64,000 nt of DNA from Leucobacter aridicollis. Lineage in GTDB: Bacteria > Actinomycetota > Actinomycetes > Actinomycetales > Microbacteriaceae. Below are positions 34,119 to 44,036 of the stretch, one piece after another. The stretch spans positions 1,178,001-1,242,000 of the forward strand of contig NZ_CP075339.1 of the NCBI RefSeq assembly GCF_024399335.1. The letters are read 5' to 3'. Position 1 is the stretch's first letter; the number at the start of each line of letters is the position of its first letter. Made by a program: the position numbers and the translations under genes. The notes beneath the pieces are model-generated. The model did no database searches and was not told the DNA's origin. It worked only from the letters and a program-made list of their open reading frames with translations.

Positions 34119-35156
34119 TTACTTCTCCTCAGACTTTGAGCCAGACTTCGTCTGGTACTTCGCGAGCATCGCGTCGAGCTCGGCCTTGTGCTCATCAACG
34201 AACTTCTGCTCTTGCGCATGCATGATCTTCGTCGACTTCTTGTCGAAGTCGATCTTCTCCTTGCAGGTGAAATCAGCGACTGCCGTCTCGACCTCAAGCT
34301 TCTTGAGTTCGTCCATTTCCTTCTTCGACGGCTCCTTGGGCTCCTCACCCTCGACGTACTCGCCGTAGAGACCGTTCTGCGCTTCCATGATCGAGTTCTG
34401 CGCATCATCTGGGCTCGCGAACTGCGCGTAGCCGCTGTCTGCCATGCACGAAGCCCACTCGGTGTTGAGCGCGGTCATCTCCTCGGAGGGCTCCATGCCC
34501 CATACCTCGTTCATCGCTTCGAATAGGTCAGCGAACTCTGGGTCTTCGTAGGCAGCCTGGGCGCCCTGTGCGTCCTGGGAGATCTCGTGGCGGGCCGCTC
34601 CCTGGCAGCCCTCCTGAGTCCAGTCTGAGGTGTAGCTGCCGCCGTCTTCCATCTCGGCCATCTGCTCCTCGGTCGGGCCGGGACCGTACAGCACCTCGTA
34701 GAACGCCTGCTGCTCAGACTCGCTCAACGACTCTACGTACTTCTGGTTGGGGTCGACGTATTCGTTCTCGGGCTCTTCGACCTGATTGTTCCAGGGGCTG
34801 TCAAAGAATCCGTAGCCGTACTGCTCGGCGAACTCCTTCGTGCCCCACTGGGGGCCGTCCATTTCTTCCTCGTCGCCCGAGAAGAAGGTCATGCTTTGGG
34901 TGTCGGGCTCGTACTCGAACCCCTCCTTCTGCATGCAGACAGCGACGAGCTCCTCAACCTTGAGTTGCTCCTCCTGCATTGCCTCCTCCGTCATCTCCTC
35001 GCCGTCCCAGAGGGCCGACAGGTACTTGCTCAGCGGCCCCTCCTCGAGCTCCGGCGCCTTGTCGCCTGGCTTTGCCGAGCAGCCAGAGAGTGTGAGGGCC
35101 ACTGCCGCGGCGATAGCGGTGATGGGCAGGAGAGCCTTGCGGGCATTGCGGGGCAT
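34119..35156 (-). CDS. Hypothetical acidic lipoprotein of the exporter operon
   Basis: 345 residues. Lipobox LSGC (Cys26) after a clear signal peptide; the mature protein is very acidic, rich in Glu, Gln and aromatic residues, with about five further cysteines spread through it (CMQKEGFEYE, GCQGAARHE, ASCMADSGYAQF, FTCKEKIDFD), which suggests disulfides outside the cell. It is the first gene of the MacAB-like operon and similar proteins accompany such exporters in Actinobacteria. Function unknown; a substrate-capture or sensing role is possible. Confidence 0.65.
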   Translation of the reverse strand: MPRNARKALLPITAIAAAVALTLSGCSAKPGDKAPELEEGPLSKYLSALWDGEEMTEEAMQEEQLKVEELVAVCMQKEGFEYEPDTQSMTFFSGDEEEMDGPQWGTKEFAEQYGYGFFDSPWNNQVEEPENEYVDPNQKYVESLSESEQQAFYEVLYGPGPTEEQMAEMEDGGSYTSDWTQEGCQGAARHEISQDAQGAQAAYEDPEFADLFEAMNEVWGMEPSEEMTALNTEWASCMADSGYAQFASPDDAQNSIMEAQNGLYGEYVEGEEPKEPSKKEMDELKKLEVETAVADFTCKEKIDFDKKSTKIMHAQEQKFVDEHKAELDAMLAKYQTKSGSKSEEK

Positions 35157-35325
35157 GAAAAAGACCTCATTTGATCATGAACGAAGTGTCAGGATGAATT
35201 TGAAAGTTAGCACACAAAGCAACACGCCCTGGTGCTTGTGAGCGGTTTGTCAGCTTGTCGTGACCAAGCCGATGCAGAGTCTTCGGCAGGTGTCGGAGAA
35301 CCGGGCGAAGGTCACCTCAGCGGCG

Positions 35326-36531
35326 CTACAGGGCGAGCAGCCTGTTGAGTTGCGCGCCGACGAGCTCGAACTCGATGAGGAATGAGTCGTGCCCGTAGGG
35401 GGAGTCGATCCGCGTCGCCTGGGTACCGTCGAGGCTGCCGGGCGTGTGCCGTGCGATCTCGTCCTGGCCCTCGATCGTGAAGAGGCGATCGCTCGGAATT
35501 CCGAGGACAAGGGTCGGGATCTCGAGCGTCTGCAATGCAGCCCGTACGCCACCCCTGCCTCGGCCGACATCGTGAGAGTTCATTGCCTGTACGAGTGTCA
35601 CGTAGCTGTTCGCATCGAACCGCCGAGTGAACTTGTTGCCGTGAAAGTCGAGGTATGACTCGACTGCGAAGCGGCCGCCGCCGCCGAGCGGGCTCACCGC
35701 CGACTGCCACGACCTACCAAACCTGTCGTCCAGTTCGGTGTTGCTGCGGTAGTTCAACAGCGCGAGCCTGCGTGCCGTCGCGAGTCCATGATGCGGGCCG
35801 ATCCCGTCGGGAGCATCGTAATAGTCGCCGCCGTGGTACGACGGGTCTGAGCGAATCGCCTCGAGCTGCACGAGGTTCAGCCCAATCTGATCGGCAGTCG
35901 TCACTGGCGGTGCGGCGATCACTGCAAGGCGCTCGGTGCGATCCTGATTGATGATTCCCCACTCGAGCGCATGCATTCCGCCCATCGAGCCACCAATGAC
36001 GGCGGCGAACCGATCAACACCGAGCGCGTCAGCAAACTTGGTCGCTGCAGCCACCTGGTCGCGAACCGTGAGGTACGGGAACCGGGCGCCCCACTCGCGG
36101 TGGTCGGCCGCGAGTGAGCCGGGCCCGGTCGAGCCCTGGCAGCCTCCGAGCACATTCGGGGCGATGATGCAGTACCTGTTTGTGTCGAGCGGACGGCCCG
36201 GCCCGACGATCTCGCTCCACCAGCCATCAGTCGGGTGACCGGCTGTCGCAGCCCCCACAAGGTGACTGTCCCCAGTGAGCGCATGGAAGACAAGGATGGC
36301 GTTGTCGCGAGCCTCATTGAGCTCGCCAAACGTCTCGTAGGCGATGCGCACGTGGGGGAGCTCCTCGCCCGCCTCTGTCGTCAGCGAGCCGATCGACACG
36401 AACTGTCGGTTGCCCACAGGATCGCCGTCGCGCCAGCCACCTGAGATTGGCGGTCGACCCATGAGTGCGCGCAACTGCGCGTCGGTGATGAAATCGGTCG
36501 GGAACGAGTCCTCGGGGGTCTGCCAGTCCAT
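35326..36531 (-). CDS. metX: Homoserine O-acetyltransferase
   Basis: 401 residues, alpha/beta-hydrolase. ILVFHALTGDSH, the nucleophile Ser182 in VIGGSMGGMHALEW, and the His in DSPYGHDSFLIEF complete the catalytic triad. It activates homoserine with acetyl-CoA for methionine synthesis; succinyl-CoA use by some MetX enzymes cannot be excluded by eye. The encoding gene follows metY (36664-37986) on the same strand across a terminator-like hairpin and 132 bp. Together they make homocysteine by direct sulfhydrylation. Confidence 0.92.
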   Translation of the reverse strand: MDWQTPEDSFPTDFITDAQLRALMGRPPISGGWRDGDPVGNRQFVSIGSLTTEAGEELPHVRIAYETFGELNEARDNAILVFHALTGDSHLVGAATAGHPTDGWWSEIVGPGRPLDTNRYCIIAPNVLGGCQGSTGPGSLAADHREWGARFPYLTVRDQVAAATKFADALGVDRFAAVIGGSMGGMHALEWGIINQDRTERLAVIAAPPVTTADQIGLNLVQLEAIRSDPSYHGGDYYDAPDGIGPHHGLATARRLALLNYRSNTELDDRFGRSWQSAVSPLGGGGRFAVESYLDFHGNKFTRRFDANSYVTLVQAMNSHDVGRGRGGVRAALQTLEIPTLVLGIPSDRLFTIEGQDEIARHTPGSLDGTQATRIDSPYGHDSFLIEFELVGAQLNRLLAL

Positions 36532-36605
36532 AACTCCCTATTCTGGCCTGGTTCTTCGCCCGCCGTGCGAATGTTACGCCGCGGCGCGCGAGGCACCATC
36601 ACGCA

Positions 36606-36646
36606 GAAGCGCCGCCTGCCCGGAAACCCGGAGCAGGCGGCGCTTC
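36606..36646 (-). terminator. Hairpin between metY and metX
   Basis: Arms 36606-36619 (GAAGCGCCGCCTGC) and 36633-36646 are perfectly complementary, with further pairing of CCGG/CCGG in the loop. No T-run on the minus strand. It may give partial termination so that metX is expressed below metY. Confidence 0.65.
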
Positions 36647-36663
36647 ACACCACTGAACCCAAA

Positions 36664-37986
36664 CTAGGCAGCGGCAGCGGCTACGACCTTTCGTGCCGCC
36701 GCGAAGCCGACCTCAAGATCAGCCTTGATGTCGTCGATGTGCTCGAGGCCGACTGAGAGGCGCACGAGGCCGGGGGTCACGCCGCCCGACAGCTGCTGCT
36801 CAGGAGTGAGCTGAGAGTGCGTCGTCGATGCCGGGTGGATGACGAGCGAACGCACGTCGCCGATGTTCGCGACGTGGCTGAACAGCTCAAGGCTGTTCAC
36901 AAACGCCTTGCCAGCCTCAACGCCGCCCTTCAGCTCGAACGAGAGCACAGCGCCCACGCCCTTCGGGGCGTAAACGTTCGCCGCAGCGTAGCTGGGGTCA
37001 GTCGGCAGGCCAGCGTAGTAGACCGAGGCAACGTCGTCGTGCGAGTCGAGCCATTCCGCCACATTCTGTGCGTTCTGAGTGTGGCGCTCCATGCGCAGCG
37101 ACAGCGTCTCGACGCCCTGCAGCAGCTGCCAGGCGCTCTGTGGGGCGATTGCCGAACCGAGATCGCGCAGCAGCTGAACACGGGCCTTGATGACATACGC
37201 GATGCTGTCGCCAACGGCACCCGTGTAGCTCACGCCGTTGTACGAGGGATCAGGCTCGGTGAGGCCAGGGAACTTGTCGACATTCTCAGACCACGGGAAC
37301 GAGCCGCCATCGACGATCGCGCCGCCGAGCGTCGTGCCGTGACCGCCAAGGAACTTGGTGACCGAGTGCAGCACAACATCGGCGCCGTGTTCAAGTGGAC
37401 GGACGAGGAACGGGCTCGCGACAGTGTTGTCGACGATGAGCGGGAGGTGGTTCTCGTGAGCGACGTCAGCAACGGCACGGATGTCGAGAATCTTCGTGCG
37501 GGGGTTCGCGATCGATTCCGCGAAGAAGAGCTTCGTGTTCGGGCGAACGGCGCGCTGCCACTCGGCCGGATCGTCCTGATCCTCAACAAACGTGACCTCA
37601 ATGCCGAGCTTGGCGAGCGAGTACTTGAAGAGGTTGTAGGTGCCGCCGTAAATGGCAGCAGACGAGACGATGTGGTCGCCCGAGTTCGCGATGTTCAGCA
37701 CCGCGAAGGTCGACGCAGCCTGACCGCTCGACAGCAGCAGCGCCGCAGTGCCGCCCTCAAGCGCGGCGATGCGCTGCTCGGCGACATCCTGAGTCGGATT
37801 CGTGATGCGGGTGTAGATCGGACCGAACTCGGCAAGGGCGAAGCGGTTCGCGGCCTGCTCGGTGCTATCGAAGACGAAAGCAGTGGTCTGATGGATTGGC
37901 AGTGCGCGCGACCCCGTTGTCGGATCAGGCTCCTGGCCTGCGTGAATCTGCTTGGTTTCAAAACCCCATGCGGTCTTGTCAGTCAT
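36664..37986 (-). CDS. metY: O-acetylhomoserine sulfhydrylase / cystathionine-gamma-lyase family PLP enzyme
   Basis: 440 residues, longer than MetB/MetC (about 390) and typical for Met[36 protein letters not shown] and the PLP-lysine K211 in [18 protein letters not shown] are intact. [26 protein letters not shown] is the N-terminal signature. ATG at 37986 with GGGGAG at 6 nt. The product makes homocysteine from O-acetylhomoserine and sulfide. I found no McbR-type site (TAGAC-N6-GTCTA) upstream. Confidence 0.92.
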   Translation of the reverse strand: MTDKTAWGFETKQIHAGQEPDPTTGSRALPIHQTTAFVFDSTEQAANRFALAEFGPIYTRITNPTQDVAEQRIAALEGGTAALLLSSGQAASTFAVLNIANSGDHIVSSAAIYGGTYNLFKYSLAKLGIEVTFVEDQDDPAEWQRAVRPNTKLFFAESIANPRTKILDIRAVADVAHENHLPLIVDNTVASPFLVRPLEHGADVVLHSVTKFLGGHGTTLGGAIVDGGSFPWSENVDKFPGLTEPDPSYNGVSYTGAVGDSIAYVIKARVQLLRDLGSAIAPQSAWQLLQGVETLSLRMERHTQNAQNVAEWLDSHDDVASVYYAGLPTDPSYAAANVYAPKGVGAVLSFELKGGVEAGKAFVNSLELFSHVANIGDVRSLVIHPASTTHSQLTPEQQLSGGVTPGLVRLSVGLEHIDDIKADLEVGFAAARKVVAAAAA

Positions 37987-38022
37987 TGTGTGCTCCCCAG
38001 AGTTCGGTGTGGTGATAAGACG

Positions 38023-38052
38023 AGAGTAGGGAAGCACAGGCAGTTCGCGCAA
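38023..38052 (-). promoter_or_regulatory. Possible metY promoter
   Basis: On the minus strand TTGCGC (38047-38052), 18 bp, TACTCT (38023-38028), 37 nt before the metY start. Only a consensus-level match. Confidence 0.3.
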
Positions 38053-38152
38053 TCGCGCCCGACACGAACCGTAATGTTGCGCGTTAGGCTCGGACGTAGA
38101 GCGCGGGCGAGGAAGCCCGTCGCGTGGACAACAAGAGATGGAGTGGACAGCG

Positions 38153-38965
38153 ATGGCGCAGCGAGTAGTCGTAACGGGAGCGAGCTCAGGAATCGGCGCA
38201 GCGACGGTGCGCCGATTCGCAGAACTCGGGTACGAAACTGTCGCCGTGGCGCGCCGTGAGGATCGCCTCCGCGCCCTCGCGGATGAGACCGGTGCGTACG
38301 TTATTCAGTGCGACGTGACCGACGAAGCGGCTGTCGCGCGAATGGCCGAGGAGGTCCGGGCGACCGGTGGCGCCTCAGGCCTCGTGAACAATGCGGGCGG
38401 TGCGCTCGGCACGGACTCAGTTGAAACCGCGCTCAACGACGACTGGAGGCGCATGTTCGAGGTCAACGTCATCGGGCTGAGAAACGTCACGGCGGCGCTT
38501 CTGCCGGTGCTTCGTGAGGCGACCCAGCGGCCGCAGGCTGGGCACCCTGGCGCCGCCTCTGGTGTCGACGCCGGGCACGGCTGGGCATCGATCCTGAACC
38601 TCACCTCCACTGCGGGCCTCGCTTCCTACCCTGGCGGCGGCGGATACAACGCGGCGAAGTACGCGGCGCACGCCGTCACGGAGGTGCTGCGGTTGGAGCT
38701 CGCGGGCGAGCCGATTCGCGTCATGGAGGTCGCGCCCGGGCTCGTGCACACTGAGGAGTTCACCCTCAACAGACTGCGCGGCGACGCGGCGGCGGCGGCG
38801 CTCCCATACGAGAGCGTGACGCCACTCACCGCCGAGGACGTCGCGCGGGTGCTCGTCGGCGCGTTCGAGCAGCCGCCGCACGTGAACCAAGACCTCATCG
38901 TGCTGCGTCCGGTCGCACAGTCGAGCGTCTTCCACGTGCACCGCGGCCCACTCGTCGCGAAGTAG
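38153..38965 (+). CDS. SDR-family oxidoreductase
   Basis: 270 residues. NADP-binding [19 protein letters not shown] with VARREDRL (Arg pair after strand 2, NADP preference), [10 protein letters not shown], Ser in [16 protein letters not shown] and catalytic Tyr/Lys in [11 protein letters not shown]. The end, [19 protein letters not shown], resembles serine/3-hydroxy acid dehydrogenases of the YdfG type. ATG 38153 preferred over 38138 because GGAGTGGA lies between. The ung gene starts 5 bp after the stop, so both may be co-transcribed. Substrate unknown. Confidence 0.75.
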   Translation: MAQRVVVTGASSGIGAATVRRFAELGYETVAVARREDRLRALADETGAYVIQCDVTDEAAVARMAEEVRATGGASGLVNNAGGALGTDSVETALNDDWRRMFEVNVIGLRNVTAALLPVLREATQRPQAGHPGAASGVDAGHGWASILNLTSTAGLASYPGGGGYNAAKYAAHAVTEVLRLELAGEPIRVMEVAPGLVHTEEFTLNRLRGDAAAAALPYESVTPLTAEDVARVLVGAFEQPPHVNQDLIVLRPVAQSSVFHVHRGPLVAK

Positions 38966-38970
38966 TTCGT

Positions 38971-39795
38971 GTGATTCCAACCTCGCTCACAGAACTCGTC
39001 TCGTCGGGCCGCGTCGCCGCCGACTGGGGCGAGGCGCTCGCCGCAGCCGACACCGGAGGCACGCTCGACTCGACGCTTGCTGGGCTCGCCGAGTTCCTTG
39101 CCGCCGAGGAGGCCGCCGGGGCAGAAGTGCTGCCCTCCGCTGACCTCGTGTTCCGGGCATTCGCTCGACCGCTCGCTGACGTGCGGGTGCTCATCGTCGG
39201 TCAGGATCCGTACCCCACCCCAGGCCACGCCGTCGGACTGTCGTTCTCGACAGCCCGCGACGTGCAGCCGTTGCCGCGGAGCCTGAAGAACATCCTCCGG
39301 GAGCTCGACGAAGATCTTGGGGCGGGGGACAGCGGCTCTGGCTGCCTCCCGGAGACCTCGTCTGATACGTGGGCGGAAGACTTCTGGGCCTCCCCAGCCG
39401 ACAGCAGGTCTGTGGCGGGGCGCTTGGCCGGCGGCGCGCGGAACGCACACGGCGATCTTTCGCCATGGGCTGACGCGGGTGTGCTGCTGCTCAATCGTGT
39501 GCTCACCGTGCGCGCCGGAGATGCTGGCTCGCACCGCCGCGCAGGCTGGGAGTATGTGACTGAGCTTGCGATTCGGGCGCTCGTGGCCCGGGGCGGCCCG
39601 CTCGTTGCTGTTCTGTGGGGGGCCGACGCCCGAGGGCTTGCGCCCCTGCTCGGGGAGACTCCGATTGTTGAGAGTGCGCACCCATCGCCGCTCTCGGCCT
39701 CGCGCGGGTTCTTCGGATCGCGGCCGTTCAGCCGCGTGAATGAGCTGCTTGAAGCTCAGGGTTCGACCCCGATCGACTGGGCCGCTCGGGCGTAG
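38971..39795 (+). CDS. ung: Uracil-DNA glycosylase with an inserted loop
   Basis: 274 residues against a usual 220-230. [17 protein letters not shown] (77-93; catalytic Asp79) and [18 protein letters not shown] (237-254; DNA-intercalation loop) are family-1 UDG motifs. Between ELDEDLG and HGDLSPW, where relatives have a few residues, there is an extra stretch of about 40 residues (about 118-158, Ser/Ala/Gly-rich with one Cys). The loop is in frame and all catalytic parts are intact, so the enzyme should be active. It removes uracil from DNA. GTG start 5 bp after the SDR stop with no clear ribosome site, suggesting reinitiation. Confidence 0.9.
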   Translation: MIPTSLTELVSSGRVAADWGEALAAADTGGTLDSTLAGLAEFLAAEEAAGAEVLPSADLVFRAFARPLADVRVLIVGQDPYPTPGHAVGLSFSTARDVQPLPRSLKNILRELDEDLGAGDSGSGCLPETSSDTWAEDFWASPADSRSVAGRLAGGARNAHGDLSPWADAGVLLLNRVLTVRAGDAGSHRRAGWEYVTELAIRALVARGGPLVAVLWGADARGLAPLLGETPIVESAHPSPLSASRGFFGSRPFSRVNELLEAQGSTPIDWAARA

Positions 39796-39867
39796 AGGAG
39801 GGCCACTGGCTTGGGCCGGGGCGAGTCGGGAAGGGCCTGAAGCGCCGACCCGAACCCGCTCCGGCGG

Positions 39868-41316
39868 TTACCGCTCCTGGCGTCGCTTCCGGCGAACCGA
39901 CACCGCCTGCACCTCAATGGCGCCAGTCTCGTCGACAAGCTCGTAGCGTCGTCGGCCCGCATCCTTCACCAGGAACCGGTAGCCGAGCATGAGCAGCAAG
40001 ACCCACCCGGCCCCAACGAAGATCGCGGGTCGCGAGTCGGGCACGAGGCCGATCATCACGATTACGAACAGGATAAACGCGATCGCCGCGTACGAAGCTC
40101 CAGGCCAGAGGGGCACAGGGAACTCGCTTGGCAGCCGTGACTCGCGGGCGATCTCCCGTTTCATGCGTACGTGGGCGACGAGGATCATCAACCACACAAG
40201 CACCGTCGCAAACGTTGCGAGTGCTGCGATGAAGAAGAAGATCTGGTCGGGGAATATCGCGTTGAGTACGACGCCGATCAAGAGCGCCCCAACCATGGTG
40301 ACGACGGTGAGCCACGGCACGCCGCTCTTCGTGAGTTTCATGAACTGTTTGGGTGCCTGGCCCTGCTCGGCGAGGCCGCGGAGCATGCGTCCGGCGCCGA
40401 AGATGTCTGCGTTGATCGCCGACAGCGCTGCGGTGATGACGACGACGTTGAGCACGTGCGCAGCACCTGAGAGTCCGAGGGATTCGAAGATTGATACAAA
40501 CGGGCTCGTCTTGCCGTCAATCGTTGTCCAAGGCTGGAGGCTCATGATGACGCCGAGGGTGAGCACGTAGAAGAGGAGGATGCGCACGGGGACCGAGTTG
40601 ATCGCCTGCGGGATGACCTTCTTCGGGTTCTGGGCCTCTCCGGCGGTGATACCGATGACCTCGATGCCACCGAACGCGAACATGACGACGGTGAATGAGG
40701 CGAGCAACCCCCAGAGGCCGTTCGGCATAAATCCGCCGTGAGAGACAAGGTTCTGGATGCCCGCGGCCCCTTCGCTCTGATTGCCAAGCCCAAAGACGAT
40801 GATGCCGATGCCACCAGCGATCATGAGGACGATCGCGGTGATCTTGATGAGGGAGAACCAGAACTCGAGTTCGCCGAACACCTTCACGCTGATGAGGTTG
40901 ATCGCGGCGATGAAGAAGACCACAGCGAGTACCCAGATCCAGCGTTCGACGTCGGGGAACCAGAACCCCATATAGAGCCCGAACGCAGTCACGTCGGCGA
41001 GGGCGACAACGAACATTTCGAACGTGTAGGTCCAGCCCGCGAGGAAACCTGCGAACGGACCGATGTAGCGCGAGGCGTACTGCGCGAATGACCCGGAGAC
41101 GGGGTGACGAACTGCCATTTCGCCGAGTGCGCGCATGACCATGAAGACTGCGGCGCCGCCGATGATGTAGGCGAGCAAGACTGCGGGCCCTGCGGCCTGG
41201 ATCGCGCCTGCAGATCCCATGAAGAGGCCAGTGCCGATGGCGGAGCCGAGCGCCATCCAACGAATGTGACGGGCCGTGAGCCCACGCTTCAATGCTTCAG
41301 GTGCCGCCATGGTCAT
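39868..41316 (-). CDS. APC-family amino acid permease, probably histidine uptake
   Basis: 482 residues with about 12 membrane helices. The N-terminal signature [42 protein letters not shown] and [36 protein letters not shown] place it in the AAT (ProY/AroP/HutT) branch. It overlaps hutG by 4 nt (ATGA), which supports a histidine or proline/histidine substrate. A second start 6 nt downstream ([10 protein letters not shown]) is possible. Confidence 0.82.
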   Translation of the reverse strand: MTMAAPEALKRGLTARHIRWMALGSAIGTGLFMGSAGAIQAAGPAVLLAYIIGGAAVFMVMRALGEMAVRHPVSGSFAQYASRYIGPFAGFLAGWTYTFEMFVVALADVTAFGLYMGFWFPDVERWIWVLAVVFFIAAINLISVKVFGELEFWFSLIKITAIVLMIAGGIGIIVFGLGNQSEGAAGIQNLVSHGGFMPNGLWGLLASFTVVMFAFGGIEVIGITAGEAQNPKKVIPQAINSVPVRILLFYVLTLGVIMSLQPWTTIDGKTSPFVSIFESLGLSGAAHVLNVVVITAALSAINADIFGAGRMLRGLAEQGQAPKQFMKLTKSGVPWLTVVTMVGALLIGVVLNAIFPDQIFFFIAALATFATVLVWLMILVAHVRMKREIARESRLPSEFPVPLWPGASYAAIAFILFVIVMIGLVPDSRPAIFVGAGWVLLLMLGYRFLVKDAGRRRYELVDETGAIEVQAVSVRRKRRQER

Positions 41317-42290
41317 GCCCTCCCGAGACGCTGCGCGAGGCCCGCGGCGGCTTCGAGTACGCAGAGTGCTGCGAGTCGAACCGTTCGCCCGTCGGGGGCG
41401 TCGGCTGTCGCGTCGACCTCAGCGAGGTCGACGCCTCGTACGCGCGGGTCTGCGGCGAACGTCCGGGCGAAGGCCCGCAGCTCGTGCGCCGCGATCCCGC
41501 CGGGAATCGATGCCGGGCAGCCCGGAGCGATCGCGCGGTCGCAGACGTCGACGTCGAGGTCGACGTGGATTGGCCCACCGCCAGCCCCGGCGACCTCGAG
41601 CGCCTCTGCGGCGATGTCCGCGACCGTGCGCGTGAAGAGTTCGTCGCGATGGATCACGGTGATACCCCACTCCTTGGCGCGTTCACGGTAAGCGCGGGAG
41701 TTCGCAAAGTCGGCGATGCCGATCTGCACGATTCGGCTCGGGTCAAGTCCTGCCTCGACGAGCCTGCGAACGGGTGATCCGTTCGAGCGGCCGTCGCGCA
41801 GGTCGTGGTGGGCATCGAGGGTGATGAGTCCGGCACTTGCGAGCGCGTCTCCCGAGACACCCAGCGCCGCGGGCACGGTGAGTGCGTTGTCGCCGCCGAG
41901 AGCGACGACGAGCTCCGTTCGGGCGGCAAGTTCGCGCACAGTCTGCTCGGCGGCGAGTTCGCCCTCCTCTGTGTCAGGATCGACGACGTCCCCAGCGTCG
42001 CGAATCGTGAGTGCCTCCCCAAGCACAGTATCGAGTTCTTTTCCGCGGTCGCCCGGCGAACCCGGGGCTACGACGTGGTCGGAGTATCGGCGGAGTGCCT
42101 CTCGCACTGCGGCGGGTGTGAGGTGTGCGTTTGTCGGTGACAGCGACGTTCGCGACGTCGGAATTCCAATCAGCGCAAGATCGATCGGGGTGTCGAGATC
42201 GGCCGCGCCGGGCGTGGGCCAGGAGCCGGCTCGCGGCCAGTTTGGATCGTGGGAGAGGGGACGAGCGTCGTTGCTGGTTGGGGTGGTCAT
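41313..42290 (-). CDS. hutG: Formimidoylglutamase (arginase/agmatinase/HutG family)
   Basis: 325 residues. Metal ligands of the ureohydrolase family: [48 protein letters not shown] (read as [11 protein letters not shown]). It hydrolyses formiminoglutamate to glutamate and formamide in histidine breakdown. Location between hutH and a permease decides HutG over agmatinase, although an agmatine link exists elsewhere in the window (aguA). It diverges from hutH and lies next to the hut operator at 42345. Confidence 0.85.
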   Translation of the reverse strand: MTTPTSNDARPLSHDPNWPRAGSWPTPGAADLDTPIDLALIGIPTSRTSLSPTNAHLTPAAVREALRRYSDHVVAPGSPGDRGKELDTVLGEALTIRDAGDVVDPDTEEGELAAEQTVRELAARTELVVALGGDNALTVPAALGVSGDALASAGLITLDAHHDLRDGRSNGSPVRRLVEAGLDPSRIVQIGIADFANSRAYRERAKEWGITVIHRDELFTRTVADIAAEALEVAGAGGGPIHVDLDVDVCDRAIAPGCPASIPGGIAAHELRAFARTFAADPRVRGVDLAEVDATADAPDGRTVRLAALCVLEAAAGLAQRLGRA

Positions 42291-42344
42291 AGTTGCACGC
42301 TAGCAACGGACGCGAGTTGATCGGTGCGCCCGATCGGCTCGATC

Positions 42345-42360
42345 GTCCGGGGTACCGGAC
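42345..42360. promoter_or_regulatory. Hut operator 1, between hutG and hutH
   Basis: Perfect arms GTCCGG and CCGGAC around GGTA. The same 16-bp design recurs at 49898 before hutU. It lies 55 nt upstream of the hutH start and 55 nt from hutG, in the shared control region. It fits the HutR pattern TCTGwwATwCCAGA known from Corynebacterium resistens in most positions. Confidence 0.65.
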
Positions 42361-42414
42361 AGCAGGTGGTGGAGTGGGCAACACGACAGACGGGGGATGC
42401 GGTGTGATCGAATC

Positions 42415-43998
42415 ATGACCGATATGACCCACACAGTGCTCCTCGGAGATGCGCCACTCAACCGCGACGACGTCGTCGCGGTCGCTCGCCATGACGCACG
42501 AATCTCAATTTCAGTTGCCGCGCTCGAACGCGTCGCGGCCAGCCGCGCAGTGATTGACGAACTCGCCGACGACACCCGCCCCCACTACGGTGTTTCGACT
42601 GGGTTCGGGGCGCTCGCGAAGGTGCAAATCCCTGTCGAGAAGCGGCAGCAACTCCAGCGGAGCCTCATCCGCTCGCACGCAGCCGGCACCGGCCCAGAGG
42701 TCGAGCGCGAGGTGGTGCGTGCGCTCATGCTGCTCCGTCTGCAGACACTTGCAACGGGGCGAACTGGGGTGCGCCCCGTCGTAGTCGAAACGTACGCTGC
42801 GATCGTCAACGCGGGTATCACTCCTGTCGTGCACGAGTACGGCTCGCTCGGCTGCTCGGGCGATCTGAGCCCGCTCGCCCACTGCGCACTCACGCTCATG
42901 GGCGAGGGGAACGTGCGAGTAGGGACAGCGGCAGACGAGGATCCGTATGCGCCCACGATTCCCGCGGCCCAAGCGCTCGCGGCTGCCGGTATCGAGCCGC
43001 TCGTGCTTGCCGAGAAGGAGGGCCTCGCGCTCATCAACGGCACCGATGGGATGCTCGGCATGCTGTGCCTCGCGCTCCACGATCTCGACGGACTGTTCGC
43101 CATCGCTGACGTTGCTGCTGCCGCGAGCATTGAGGGCCTCACCGGAACAGATGCCGTCTTCCAGCCCGAACTGCACGCCCTTCGCCCGCATCCGGGCCAG
43201 GCTTCGTCGGCAGCAAACATGGCTGCGGTGCTTGCCGACTCGCACTTGGTGCAGCGCCCGAAGGAGGGTGAGTTTAGCCGGGTGCAGGACGCGTATTCGC
43301 TGCGCTGCGCGCCGCAGGTGCACGGTGCCGCGCGCGACACCGCCGCCCACGCGGACCGAGTCGCAGCCGTCGAGCTTGCCTCGGCCGTCGACAACCCGGT
43401 TGTGCTGCCAGACGGCCGAGTCGAGTCCAACGGAAACTTCCATGGCGCCCCTGTCGCATACGTGCTTGACTTCTTGGCCATCGCCGTAGCGGACCTCGCG
43501 TCGATTTCTGAGCGCCGCACAGATCGGTTCCTCGACGTCGCCAGAAACCACGGGCTCCCGCCGTTCCTGGCAGCAGACGCGGGCCTCGACTCTGGCCTCA
43601 TGATTGCGCAGTACACGGCTGCTGGCATTGTCTCCGAGCTGAAGCGGCTCGCGACGCCGGCGTCTGTTGACTCGATCCCGTCGTCGGCGATGCAGGAAGA
43701 TCACGTCTCGATGGGGTGGGCGGCCGCCCGCAAGCTTCGGCGGGCGATTGACGGGCTCGCCCGCGTGCTCTCGATCGAGCTGCTTGCGTCCACGCGCGCG
43801 CTCGATTTCCGCGCGGCCGAGGGGGCTGGCGCCCCGGCCCCCGCGACGGCGGCGATCCACGCGCTCTTCCGCACCGAGATCCCCGAGCCAGACACAGACA
43901 CCTTCCTCTCGCCGACGATCGACGCGGCCCATAGCTTCGTCGTGAGCGGCGCGGCTCTGGGTGCGGCCGAGGAAGCGCTCGGGGCGAAGCTGGCGTAG
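42415..43998 (+). CDS. hutH: Histidine ammonia-lyase
   Basis: 527 residues. The MIO prosthetic group forms from Cys147-Ser148-Gly149 in GSLGCSGDLSPLAH, an actinobacterial variant of the usual Ala-Ser-Gly. YGVSTGFGALA, IPSSAMQEDHVSMGW and ENGNFHG-like sequence (VESNGNFHGAP) are typical. It deaminates histidine to trans-urocanate. ATG 42415 (MTDMTHTVLL) chosen over an upstream ATG at 42397 because of the 6-nt spacing from TGTGAT; neither has a ribosome site. The plus strand then runs to iclR after 38 bp. Confidence 0.95.
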   Translation: MTDMTHTVLLGDAPLNRDDVVAVARHDARISISVAALERVAASRAVIDELADDTRPHYGVSTGFGALAKVQIPVEKRQQLQRSLIRSHAAGTGPEVEREVVRALMLLRLQTLATGRTGVRPVVVETYAAIVNAGITPVVHEYGSLGCSGDLSPLAHCALTLMGEGNVRVGTAADEDPYAPTIPAAQALAAAGIEPLVLAEKEGLALINGTDGMLGMLCLALHDLDGLFAIADVAAAASIEGLTGTDAVFQPELHALRPHPGQASSAANMAAVLADSHLVQRPKEGEFSRVQDAYSLRCAPQVHGAARDTAAHADRVAAVELASAVDNPVVLPDGRVESNGNFHGAPVAYVLDFLAIAVADLASISERRTDRFLDVARNHGLPPFLAADAGLDSGLMIAQYTAAGIVSELKRLATPASVDSIPSSAMQEDHVSMGWAAARKLRRAIDGLARVLSIELLASTRALDFRAAEGAGAPAPATAAIHALFRTEIPEPDTDTFLSPTIDAAHSFVVSGAALGAAEEALGAKLA

Positions 43999-44024
43999 CG
44001 GTGCGGAGGCGGACTCGCGCCCGA

Positions 44025-44030
44025 TAGGCT
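44025..44030 (+). promoter_or_regulatory. Leaderless -10 box of the IclR gene
   Basis: TAGGCT followed by 6 nt (GCCGTC) and ATG; gives the regulator its own promoter besides read-through from hutH. Confidence 0.4.
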
Positions 44031-44036
44031 GCCGTC

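Noticed and set aside
36817..38259. 480-codon frame opposite metY
   Set aside because: Antisense to a clear MetY gene, no ribosome site and Arg/Val-rich composition.
42511..43932. Long open frame (473 codons) opposite hutH
   Set aside because: It runs fully antisense to a gene with all HutH motifs; long antisense frames are usual in GC-rich DNA and the product is low-complexity Arg/Glu/Val sequence.
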